NCBI GenBank assembly: GCA_002307725.1
Contig: DBUB01000010.1
Span: 958,410 to 1,022,409 of the forward strand
Origin: Alphaproteobacteria bacterium UBA1301
GTDB taxonomy: Bacteria > Pseudomonadota > Alphaproteobacteria > Micropepsales > Micropepsaceae
Length of the DNA: 64,000 nt
Reading direction: 5' to 3'
Translations under genes and position numbers: made by a program
In this document: piece by piece, positions 32,981-41,027 of the stretch
Numbering within the stretch: the stretch's first letter is position 1
Layout of the letters: every line of letters begins with the position of its first letter
The notes under the pieces: generated by a model
Told to the model about the DNA's origin: nothing
Database searches by the model: none
Seen by the model: the letters and a program-made list of their open reading frames with translations, nothing else

Positions 32981-34012
32981 ATGCCGGGACTGCCCTTCAC
33001 GCCAGAAATCGCAAGCGCAACCGAAGCGCTTCGCCAGAAGGTGGCGCATGTCGTCCCCTCACTCGAATGGGCGGTCCACGCACCGTACATCGCCGCAATC
33101 AACGCGTTGAAGCGCGAGCGGAACGCCGTCGTGCTGGCGCACAATTACATGACGCCGGAAATCTTCCACTGCGTCGCCGATTTCGTCGGCGACTCGCTGC
33201 AACTTGCCCGCCTCGCTGCCAAGACCGATGCCGCCGTGATCGTGCAGGCTGGCGTGCATTTCATGGCCGAAACCTCGAAGGTTCTGTCGCCGGAAAAGAC
33301 CGTGCTCATTCCCGATCCCGACGCTGGTTGCTCGCTCGCCGCGTCCATCACCGCCGCCGATGTGCGGGCGCTGAAGACCAAGCATCCGGGCCTGCCGGTC
33401 GTCACTTATGTGAACACCTCCGCCGCGGTGAAAGCCGAAAGCGACGTTTGCTGCACCTCCTCTAATGCCCGCGCCGTGGTGGAAGACATCGCGCGCGAAT
33501 GGGGCGTCGACACGGTCGTGATGATCCCGGACGAATTCCTGGCGCAGAACGTCGCCCAACAGACGCCGGTAAAGATCGTCACCTGGAAAGGCCATTGCGA
33601 AGTGCACGAGCGCTTCACCGCCGCCGACATCCGCGATTTCCGCGCGGGCAATCCCGGCGTGGTGGTGATGGCCCATCCCGAATGCCCGCCGGACGTCGTC
33701 GCCGCCTCCGATTTCGCCGGTTCGACCTCGGGCATGATTGATTTCGTCGGCGCCAAGCGGCCCAAGAAAGTCGTGCTCGTCACCGAATGCTCGATGAGCG
33801 ACAACGTCGCGGTGGAATTCCCCGACACCGAATTCGTGCGGCCCTGCAATCTCTGCCCGCACATGAAGCGCATCACCCTGCCAAAGATTCTCCACGCCCT
33901 TGAGACCATGACGGTGGAAGTCACGGTCGATCCGGCCATTGCTGCCCGCGCCAAGAAAAGCGTGGAACGCATGCTGGCGGTGCCTGTCACCAAGGCCCGT
34001 CACGCGGCGTAA
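32981..34012 (+). CDS. nadA: quinolinate synthase
   Basis: A 343-residue [4Fe-4S] enzyme condensing iminoaspartate with dihydroxyacetone phosphate to quinolinate. Three cluster Cys candidates are in PDAGCSLA near residue 111, SDVCCTSSNA near 152, and RPCNLCPHMK near 289. AHNYMTPEI near 53 and HPECPPDV near 229 are substrate-site signatures. It is the first gene of nadABC; nadB starts 9 bp later. Expression is probably set by the upstream repeat region. Confidence 0.96.
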   Translation: MPGLPFTPEIASATEALRQKVAHVVPSLEWAVHAPYIAAINALKRERNAVVLAHNYMTPEIFHCVADFVGDSLQLARLAAKTDAAVIVQAGVHFMAETSKVLSPEKTVLIPDPDAGCSLAASITAADVRALKTKHPGLPVVTYVNTSAAVKAESDVCCTSSNARAVVEDIAREWGVDTVVMIPDEFLAQNVAQQTPVKIVTWKGHCEVHERFTAADIRDFRAGNPGVVVMAHPECPPDVVAASDFAGSTSGMIDFVGAKRPKKVVLVTECSMSDNVAVEFPDTEFVRPCNLCPHMKRITLPKILHALETMTVEVTVDPAIAARAKKSVERMLAVPVTKARHAA

Positions 34013-34021
34013 GGAGCTGCT

Positions 34022-35611
34022 ATGCATTCGCATATCGACAACGTTATCGAAACCAAAGGGGCCTTGATCCTCGGTGCCGGCGTTGCGGGGCTGTTCACGG
34101 CGTTGAAAATGGCGCCGTTCCCCTGCGTGGTCCTGGCCGACGAGCATCCCGGCGTGTCGGGTTCGAGCGCACGCGCCCAAGGCGGCATCGCCGCGTCGGT
34201 CGGCGCCGGCGATACCTGGCAGTCCCATGCCGCCGACACCATCGCTGCCGGTGCCGGTCTGTGCGATCCCGCCATCGCCGCCTTGGTGGCACGCGAAGCG
34301 CCCGACCGCATCTTCGATCTGCTCCATTACGGCGCCCCGTTCGATCGCGCCGCCGACGGATCGCTGGCGGTGGGCCGTGAAGCGGCGCATTCGGCCGCCC
34401 GCATCGTCCATGTCAAAGGCGACCGCGCCGGAGCCGAAGTGATGGCCGCGCTGGCCGCCCGTGCCCGCGAAGCAGAGTCGATCACCATCATCGAAGGTTT
34501 TCATGCCATCGAACTGGCGATCGAAGACGGCCGTGTCGTCGGCCTGTTCGCGCGCACTTGGCACGGCCCGGTTCAGCGTCTGATCCTGATCCGCGCCTGT
34601 GCGGTCGTGCTGGCAACCGGCGGACTCGGGGCATTGTATGCGGTCTCAACCAATCCACCGGAAAGCCGTGGCGAAGGCCTCGGCATGGCGGCGCGTGCCG
34701 GTGCCCTGATCGCCGATCCGGAATTCGTGCAGTTCCACCCGACCGCCATCGCGATCAACCAGGATCCCGCTCCGCTCGCCACCGAAGCGCTGCGCGGCGA
34801 AGGTGCCATTCTGGTCGACGAAACCGGCCGCCGCTTCATGCCCGCGGTGCATACGGACGCCGAATTGGCGCCGCGCGACGTGGTGGCCCGCGCCATCCAT
34901 CGCGAACTCGTCGCCGGGCACAAAGTGTTTCTCGATTGCCGCAAGGCGGTTGGTGCCGAATTCGCGTCCCGCTTCCCGACCGTCTACGAAATCTGCCACG
35001 AAGCCGGCATCGATCCGGCAACGCAACCGATCCCGGTGGCGCCGGCCGCGCATTATCACATGGGCGGCATCGCCTCCAACGCGCGCGGCCGCACGTCTTT
35101 GGATGGGCTCTGGGCGATCGGTGAGTGTGCCTGCACCGGCCTGCACGGCGCCAACCGCCTGGCCTCCAACTCGTTGCTCGAAGCATTGGTGTTCGGCGCC
35201 CGTGCGGCCGAGGACATCCGCGCCAACACCCACCCGAGGCACAGCCGCGGCACGCCGCCGGCACCGGCCCGTTCCGCCGCCCCGCCCGTGCCCCGTTCCT
35301 TGCGCGAAGTGATGACCCGCTACGCCGGCCTCGAGCGCGACGCGAGCGGCCTGTCGGAGGCCCTCGCCCGTATCACGCAGATCGAACGCGCTGGCGGCCA
35401 CGAGCCCTCGCTGCTCAACATGACCGTTACCGCCAAGATGGTGGTGGCTGGTGCCTTGGCCCGATGCGAAAGCCGGGGTGGACACTACCGTAGCGATTTC
35501 AAGAACACGGAAACAACCGGTACGCGTACTTTCATGACCCTGGCCGACGCCGAACGGATTGCGGCAGCCGACGCCGCCGACCCGGCCAATCCCGCCCGTG
35601 CCGCCCACTAA
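34022..35611 (+). CDS. nadB: L-aspartate oxidase
   Basis: A 529-residue flavoprotein of the succinate dehydrogenase/fumarate reductase superfamily, oxidising L-aspartate to iminoaspartate, the NadA substrate. The FAD motif LGAGVAGLFTAL is at residues 18-29, SSARAQGGIAASV near 44-56 (no His for covalent FAD), QFHPTAIAI near 238, and HGANRLASNSLLEALVFGARAAE near 377-399. A Pro/Ala-rich linker (about 410-425) precedes the helical C-terminal domain. AAGGAG lies upstream of the ATG. Confidence 0.95.
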   Translation: MHSHIDNVIETKGALILGAGVAGLFTALKMAPFPCVVLADEHPGVSGSSARAQGGIAASVGAGDTWQSHAADTIAAGAGLCDPAIAALVAREAPDRIFDLLHYGAPFDRAADGSLAVGREAAHSAARIVHVKGDRAGAEVMAALAARAREAESITIIEGFHAIELAIEDGRVVGLFARTWHGPVQRLILIRACAVVLATGGLGALYAVSTNPPESRGEGLGMAARAGALIADPEFVQFHPTAIAINQDPAPLATEALRGEGAILVDETGRRFMPAVHTDAELAPRDVVARAIHRELVAGHKVFLDCRKAVGAEFASRFPTVYEICHEAGIDPATQPIPVAPAAHYHMGGIASNARGRTSLDGLWAIGECACTGLHGANRLASNSLLEALVFGARAAEDIRANTHPRHSRGTPPAPARSAAPPVPRSLREVMTRYAGLERDASGLSEALARITQIERAGGHEPSLLNMTVTAKMVVAGALARCESRGGHYRSDFKNTETTGTRTFMTLADAERIAAADAADPANPARAAH

Positions 35612-35640
35612 GCTCCTAGCCCTTTTCCCGGACCCGACCG

Positions 35641-36492
35641 ATGCCCTTCCCCCTGCGTACCCCGAACTTCCTGCTGGTCGAGCCCATCATCCGTCTGGCG
35701 CTGGCAGAGGATCTGGGCCGGGCCGGTGACATTACCAGCGACTTGGTGCTCCCAGCCGGCCAGCGCGCCACAGCCCTCCTGGTGGCCCGTGAGGCCGGAA
35801 CCGTTGCCGGGCTGGTTACGGCCGAGTCTGCCTTCCATATCCTGGACGGCGCCCTGAAGGTCCGTCTGGAGGCCAGGGACGGGAACCAAGTGCCGGCCGG
35901 CACGCCTCTGCTCGCCGTCCAGGGTTTCGCTAGGTCAATTTTGGCCGCCGAGCGGGTCGCCCTGAACTTCGTCGGGCATCTGTCAGGGGTCGCGACCGCA
36001 ACCCGTGCTCTGGTCGACGCGGTCAAAGGTACCAAGGCGAGAATCGTTTGCACGCGCAAGACGACCCCCGGTTTGCGCATGTTGGAGAAATACGCGGTGC
36101 GCTGCGGCGGCGGCGTCAATCACCGCTACGGCCTCGATGACGGTGTCTTGATCAAGGACAACCATATCGTGGCAGCAGGCGGCATCAAGCCGGCGGTGGA
36201 ACGTGTGCTCGCCGGCCTGGGTCACATGGTCAAGGTCGAAGTGGAAGTGGATTCCCTTGAGCAGCTTCAGCTTGCGCTCGAACTTGGCGTCGACACCGTG
36301 CTGCTCGACAACATGAAGCCCGACATGCTGCGGGACGCCGTGAAGATCAACGCCGGACGCGCCGCGCTCGAAGCCTCGGGCAATGTCACGCTCGCAACCG
36401 TGCGCGCCATCGCCGATACCGGCGTCGATTACATCTCGTCCGGCGCGATCACGCATTCGGCCCGCAGCCTGGATGTGGCGCTGGATTTCTGA
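35641..36492 (+). CDS. nadC: nicotinate-nucleotide pyrophosphorylase (carboxylating)
   Basis: A 283-residue type II phosphoribosyltransferase converting quinolinate and PRPP to nicotinate mononucleotide. Signatures are ALAEDLGRAGDITSDLV near residues 20-36, ARIVCTRKTTPGLRMLEKYAV near 134-154 with the quinolinate-binding Arg and Lys residues, RYGLDDGVLIKDNH near 162-175, and VEVEVDSLEQL near 199. The C-terminal SSGAITHSA is intact. Last gene of nadABC, 29 bp after nadB; a long inverted repeat follows it. Confidence 0.96.
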   Translation: MPFPLRTPNFLLVEPIIRLALAEDLGRAGDITSDLVLPAGQRATALLVAREAGTVAGLVTAESAFHILDGALKVRLEARDGNQVPAGTPLLAVQGFARSILAAERVALNFVGHLSGVATATRALVDAVKGTKARIVCTRKTTPGLRMLEKYAVRCGGGVNHRYGLDDGVLIKDNHIVAAGGIKPAVERVLAGLGHMVKVEVEVDSLEQLQLALELGVDTVLLDNMKPDMLRDAVKINAGRAALEASGNVTLATVRAIADTGVDYISSGAITHSARSLDVALDF

Positions 36493-36496
36493 AAAC

Positions 36497-36553
36497 GCGA
36501 ATAGCGAATAGGGCGTAGCGCATTCGCCACTCCCTTCCCTATTCGCTATTCGC
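36497..36553. repeat. 17-bp inverted repeat after nadC
   Basis: GCGAATAGCGAATAGGG and its exact complement CCCTATTCGCTATTCGC are separated by 23 bases; further CGCTATTCGC units follow to about 36568. It lies between the ends of the convergent nadC and SleB-like genes. It has no T tract, so it may be a dispersed repeat or a processing/stabilising hairpin rather than an intrinsic terminator. Confidence 0.75.
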
Positions 36554-36574
36554 GATTTCGCTATTCGCCTCTTC

Positions 36575-37261
36575 TCACATATCCCGCTTAATGGAAGCGG
36601 TCTTCTTGTAGAAGACGTGGTTGCCGATCTGGGTGGTGCGGGCGAGGCTGCCAGCCCATTCGGGATCGACCGACACGGCGTGGAAATTGATGGCGCCGCC
36701 GGTGGCGCCCTTGAGCGGCTCTTCGCCGGTCAGGATGCGGGCGGCAAGCTGCTGCGCCTTCATCCACGGAGCGGTCTGCTTGGCGTGCCGCAGAGCGCCG
36801 TTGCAGGTGAACGAGAACTGACACTTGGGCAGGCCTGCGCCTTCATACACGACGGCGCAGATCGAGTGGCCGTACTTGCCCTTCTGCAGACGCGTGAAGA
36901 TCACTTCGGCGACGGCCTTCTGGCCCTTCTCGCCCTCGCCGCGCGCTTCATAATAAAGCGCATCCGACAAACAACGATGCTCGCGAAGCAGCTTCTTCAT
37001 CACCGTCTGTTCGAGCAGCGAGGAGGTATGCACCTCTTCCGCCGACACCGGCACGACCGGCTGCACCGGTGCAACCGGCTGCGCGATCACCACGGGCTGA
37101 ACGGCGGCGACGGCGACGGCCGCGGGTCGAAGTTGATCCGTGTGCGGACGATACGCCGCGGCTGCCCCGACAGCCGCACTTACGGCTGCGAGTACAACGG
37201 TGAGCGCACCGACAAGGATGCGATCGGACCGTCTCAGGACATCTGGCGATTTCTTTTGCAT
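36575..37261 (-). CDS. cell wall hydrolase, SleB-like (Hydrolase_2)
   Basis: A 228-residue protein with an N-terminal transmembrane anchor (residues about 13-36), a Pro/Val-rich spacer (VAAVQPVVIAQPVAPVQP), and a C-terminal Hydrolase_2 domain from about residue 95. Family signatures are CLSDALYYEARGEGEKGQKAV with the catalytic Glu, ICAVVYEG, and CQFSFTCNG. Relatives cleave peptidoglycan glycan strands; in non-spore-formers they act in wall remodelling. The start is the ATG giving MQKKSPD; the longer open frame upstream is not supported. Confidence 0.87.
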   Translation of the reverse strand: MQKKSPDVLRRSDRILVGALTVVLAAVSAAVGAAAAYRPHTDQLRPAAVAVAAVQPVVIAQPVAPVQPVVPVSAEEVHTSSLLEQTVMKKLLREHRCLSDALYYEARGEGEKGQKAVAEVIFTRLQKGKYGHSICAVVYEGAGLPKCQFSFTCNGALRHAKQTAPWMKAQQLAARILTGEEPLKGATGGAINFHAVSVDPEWAGSLARTTQIGNHVFYKKTASIKRDM

Positions 37262-37440
37262 CGGGAATAACTCTCTTCGGATTTCGTTTCGTCTGTGTCG
37301 GTTTTTTAGGTCGACCTTGGTCGGCGTGAACTCGAACAGCTCCCCCATCTCCCCCCAACAGGGGCATGGCGCGTCTAGCCGCAGAACGGTGGGCGGGTCA
37401 AATGAAAAAATACGGAATCGTGACACCTCGTCGCGCTTGC

Positions 37441-37487
37441 AAAACAAAAACGAGGGAATCCCTAGAGTTTTTTCCGGGGATTCCCTC
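37441..37487 (-). terminator. intrinsic terminator of ppdK
   Basis: On the minus strand an 11-bp perfect stem (arms 37452-37462 and 37477-37487, GAGGGAATCCC type) is followed by GTTTTTGTTTT. It lies about 60 bp after the ppdK stop and should end the ppdK transcript. Confidence 0.85.
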
Positions 37488-37545
37488 GCCACATTTACTT
37501 GAGTCGGAACGTCACGTGTTCGTTCAGACTGTCGAACGATTCAAA

Positions 37546-40218
37546 TCACACGTCACGTTCGAACTTTTTGAGCGCCGCTTGCGCTGCCGCCAGACGCGCC
37601 ACCGGCACGCGGAACGGCGAACAAGAAACGTACGTCAGACCAACTTGCTGGCACAGTTCGATCGAGTTCGGATCGCCACCGTGTTCACCGCAGATGCCGA
37701 TTTCCATGTCCGGACGGGTCTTGCGGCCACGCTCGGCTGCGATGGCAATCAATTCGCCGACGCCATCACGATCGATGGAGACGAACGGATCACGCACCAA
37801 CAGGCCCTTGACCTGATATTCGGTCAGGAACGGACCGGCGTCGTCACGGCTGATGCCGCAGGTGGTCTGCGTCAGGTCATTGGTACCGAACGAGAAGAAC
37901 TGCGCCGTCTCGGCAAGCTTGCCAGCCTGCAGAGCCGCACGCGGCAACTCGATCATGGTGCCGATCTTGAAGGTCGGGAGCTTGCCCCGTTCCTTTTTGA
38001 TCTCAGCGGCGACCTTGTTGATGATGTCGGCGATGAAGTCGAGTTCCTGCTTCCAGGCGACGACCGGGATCATGATCTCGGCGTCGACCTTCTTGCCTTC
38101 CGCTTCGACATTGAGGGCCGCTTCGAGAACGGCGCGAGCCTGCATTGCCGAGATTTCCGGATAGGTGATGCCAAGACGGCAGCCGCGATGACCGAGCATC
38201 GGGTTCATTTCGTGGAGCTGCGCGCTCTTCTGCTTCAGCTTCTCGACCGAGATACCGGCCTGCTTGGCCACCGCTTCGTATTCCACGTCCTTGTGGGGGA
38301 GGAATTCATGCAGCGGCGGATCGAGCAGACGGATGATGACCGGCAAGCCGTCCATCACGCGGAAGATTTCTTCGAAATCGCCACGCTGCATCGGCAACAG
38401 GCGGGCCAGCGCCTTCTCGCGCTCTTCCACCGATTCCGCCAGGATCATCTGACGGACCGACACGATGCGGTCGCCTTCGAAGAACATGTGCTCGGTACGG
38501 CACAGGCCAATGCCCTGAGCGCCGAACGAACGCGCCGTGCGGGCGTCGGTCGGGGTGTCGGCATTGGTGTAGATCTTGAGCTTGCGGATTTCGTCGGCCC
38601 ACGCCATCAGCGTGTTGAAATCGCCGGTCAGCTCGGGGTTCTGCATGGCGACGCGGCCAAGATAGACCACACCCGCCGAACCGTCGATGGTGATGACTTC
38701 ACCCTGCTTGACGACCTTGTCGCCGACAACCATCTGCTTCTTGTCGTAGTCGATGCGGAGATTGCCGCAACCGGCGACGCAAGGACGGCCCATGCCGCGG
38801 GCGACAACCGCCGCGTGGCTGGTCATGCCGCCACGGGCCGTAACAATGCCCCTTGCGGCGTGCATGCCGGCAATGTCTTCGGGGCTCGTTTCGGTACGGA
38901 CCAGGATGACTTCGTGACCGTCGTTGGCCAGCTTCTCGGCTTCGTCGGCCGTGAAGACGGCTTCACCAATGGCCGCGCCCGGAGAGGCAGCAAGACCGCT
39001 GGTGTACTTGGTCTTCGGAGCCTTGGGGTCGAGGGTCGGGTGCAACAGCTGGTCGAGAGCGGACGGGTCGACGCGCTGAACGGCCGTTTCTTTGTCGATC
39101 AGCTTTTCGGTGACCAGATCGATCGCGACCTTCAGCGCCGCCTTGGCGGTACGCTTGCCGGCGCGGCACTGCAGCATCCAGAGCTTGCCTTCCTGGATGG
39201 TGAACTCGACGTCCTGCATTTCCTTGAAGTGATGCTCGAGCGTCTGACCGATACCAAGCAACTGCTTGTACATCTCGGGCATCGACTCTTCCATCGACGG
39301 CAGCTTCGAGCCCTGACGCTCGCGCACCAGCTTGGTGATCGCTTGCGGGGTACGAATGCCGGCGACGACGTCTTCGCCTTGGGCGTTGATGAGGTATTCG
39401 CCGTAGAGGTACTTCTCGCCGGTGGCAGGATCGCGCGTGAAGGCCACGCCGGTCGCCGAGGTCTCGCCGCGGTTACCGAACACCATCGCCTGCACGTTGA
39501 CGGCCGTGCCCCAATCGCCCGGGATCTTGTTCAGGCGGCGATAGGTCTGCGCGCGCTGGACCATCCACGAACCGAACACGGCGCCGATGCCGCCCCAGAG
39601 CTGGTCTTCGACATTGTCGGGGAACGGCTTGCCGAGCTTCTTCTTGACGACTTCCTTGAACTTCGCGGTGATCGCCTTGAGATCGTCCGCATCAAGGCCG
39701 GTGTCGAGCTCAACGCCCTTGGCTTCCTTGGCATGGTCGAGGATTTCTTCGAACTCGGAAGATTCGACGCCGAGCACGACGTTCGAATACATCTGAACGA
39801 AGCGGCGATAGGAATCCCACGCGAAACGCGGGTTGCCGGTCAGCTTGATGACGCCTTCGATGGTTTCCGGCGTCAGGCCGAGGTTGAGGACCGTGTCCAT
39901 CATGCCCGGCATCGAAACGCGGGCACCCGAACGGACGGAGACCAACAGCGGATTCTTGGGGTCGCCCAACTTGGCGCCCATCTGCTTGCCCATCTGTGCA
40001 ACGGCTGCTTCGACCTGTGCCTTGAGCTCGGTCGGATACTTGTGGCCGTTGGCATAGAAGTAGGTGCAGACTTCCGTGGTGACGGTGAAGCCCGGAGGTA
40101 CGGGCAGACCGATCTTGCTCATCTCGGCGAGGTTCGCGCCCTTGCCGCCGAGCAGATTTCTTAAAGAGGCGTCGCCGTCAGCGTGGCCGTCTCCGAATGC
40201 GTAGACCCATTTCGTCAT
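37546..40218 (-). CDS. ppdK: pyruvate, phosphate dikinase
   Basis: An 890-residue enzyme interconverting pyruvate, ATP and phosphate with phosphoenolpyruvate, AMP and pyrophosphate. The N-terminal ATP-grasp domain begins LLGGKGANLAEM near residue 22. The swivelling phosphohistidine domain has GGMTSHAAVVARGMGRP near residue 465, and the C-terminal PEP/pyruvate barrel has CGEHGGDP near 842. Full length and uninterrupted. It gives reversible glycolysis at the PEP-pyruvate step, and may consume PPi. Followed by its own terminator; the 800 bp upstream hold no gene. Confidence 0.97.
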   Translation of the reverse strand: MTKWVYAFGDGHADGDASLRNLLGGKGANLAEMSKIGLPVPPGFTVTTEVCTYFYANGHKYPTELKAQVEAAVAQMGKQMGAKLGDPKNPLLVSVRSGARVSMPGMMDTVLNLGLTPETIEGVIKLTGNPRFAWDSYRRFVQMYSNVVLGVESSEFEEILDHAKEAKGVELDTGLDADDLKAITAKFKEVVKKKLGKPFPDNVEDQLWGGIGAVFGSWMVQRAQTYRRLNKIPGDWGTAVNVQAMVFGNRGETSATGVAFTRDPATGEKYLYGEYLINAQGEDVVAGIRTPQAITKLVRERQGSKLPSMEESMPEMYKQLLGIGQTLEHHFKEMQDVEFTIQEGKLWMLQCRAGKRTAKAALKVAIDLVTEKLIDKETAVQRVDPSALDQLLHPTLDPKAPKTKYTSGLAASPGAAIGEAVFTADEAEKLANDGHEVILVRTETSPEDIAGMHAARGIVTARGGMTSHAAVVARGMGRPCVAGCGNLRIDYDKKQMVVGDKVVKQGEVITIDGSAGVVYLGRVAMQNPELTGDFNTLMAWADEIRKLKIYTNADTPTDARTARSFGAQGIGLCRTEHMFFEGDRIVSVRQMILAESVEEREKALARLLPMQRGDFEEIFRVMDGLPVIIRLLDPPLHEFLPHKDVEYEAVAKQAGISVEKLKQKSAQLHEMNPMLGHRGCRLGITYPEISAMQARAVLEAALNVEAEGKKVDAEIMIPVVAWKQELDFIADIINKVAAEIKKERGKLPTFKIGTMIELPRAALQAGKLAETAQFFSFGTNDLTQTTCGISRDDAGPFLTEYQVKGLLVRDPFVSIDRDGVGELIAIAAERGRKTRPDMEIGICGEHGGDPNSIELCQQVGLTYVSCSPFRVPVARLAAAQAALKKFERDV

Positions 40219-40926
40219 CGTTTCTCTCTACCTTTGCTTGTTGTTATCCGTCGTCCACATCGTCATAGCCGGCGAATGAAGGTCGCCGCGCATGTTTGGC
40301 CGGGCAGCGGAGCGGTTTCGCGTCACGAATGGGGTCGCGAAAAACCGGCATCCTGTAGACCTGCATACGCGGGCCATGACAATCAATGGAGTGAGGCACT
40401 TTTACTTACAATGGCGGGCATTAGAGCCCCCCAAGGCGAGACGCAATGTGACAGGCGAGCGCGGTGTCCGCGCACGATATTTGCGCGAAAACGCGGGCTT
40501 CGTCGCGCTGTTGTCATCAATCTCGTATTGGCACAGGCGCGTGGTTCGGTGACGCCGATTTCACCTTTGCGGGCCGTTTTTCTGGCGCTTTAGACGCGAA
40601 AAACCGGGGCGGGTTCGAAGGTTACCGGAGGGGGCCTCAGCATCGCTCGCGGTGCTTACGTTTGCGGCGCCGTCAGAGCCTAATTTGAAGGCATTTCAAA
40701 TACGGCCAAATTGGGGCGCGCAACCACTGACCACCCTCGCGCCAGACCGATTGCGCGTCTCAGAATCGCTCTACCCCCACCGTTCCTGACAGATGATTCA
40801 CCTCCGCCCGGCGTTACCATCCCGGCGCGACAAACATGCACCACTGATGTATTTTTGCGGAAAGTCAAAAATCGGCGGGCGAGCGATCCGGCGGCGAGAA
40901 GGAATTGGCGCGCCTCGTTCCACATC
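40219..40926. other. gene-free region upstream of ppdK
   Basis: Between the ppdK start and a palindromic repeat I find no supported gene. Open frames here have no recognisable family or ribosome site. The part next to 40219 must include the ppdK promoter. The rest is GC-rich and unstructured to the eye. Confidence 0.5.
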
Positions 40927-41018
40927 CGTCATGGCCGCCCTCCGAGGCGGCCATCCAGCCGCCAAGCGTCGGCGAGGCGAAAAAACTCTGGATGGCCGGG
41001 TCAAGCCCGGCCACGACG
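40927..41018. repeat. palindromic repeat of the GGCCATCCAG type, copy 1
   Basis: Two hairpins in tandem: CGTCATGGCCGCC...GGCGGCCATCCAG and CTCTGGATGGCCGGG...CCCGGCCACGACG. The outer ends are complementary, so the whole can fold as one cruciform. It sits 9 bp from the glyS stop. A copy in opposite orientation is at 61320-61413. Short GC-rich intergenic repeats of this kind are widespread in alphaproteobacteria. Confidence 0.85.
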
Positions 41019-41027
41019 AGAGTGGTG

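Noticed and set aside
37366..40164. A very long open frame (over 900 codons) antisense to ppdK, and similar long antisense frames opposite rpe, glyS, queC, the isoaspartyl peptidase and tdh genes.
   Set aside because: High-GC coding sequence leaves the opposite strand open. The translations are Arg/His/Asp-rich, match no family and lack ribosome sites, while the sense frames encode clear enzymes.
40183..40710. Possible small protein genes in the 700-bp gap upstream of ppdK.
   Set aside because: Frames are short and overlapping, with Arg/His-rich translations, no ribosome sites and no recognisable motif.
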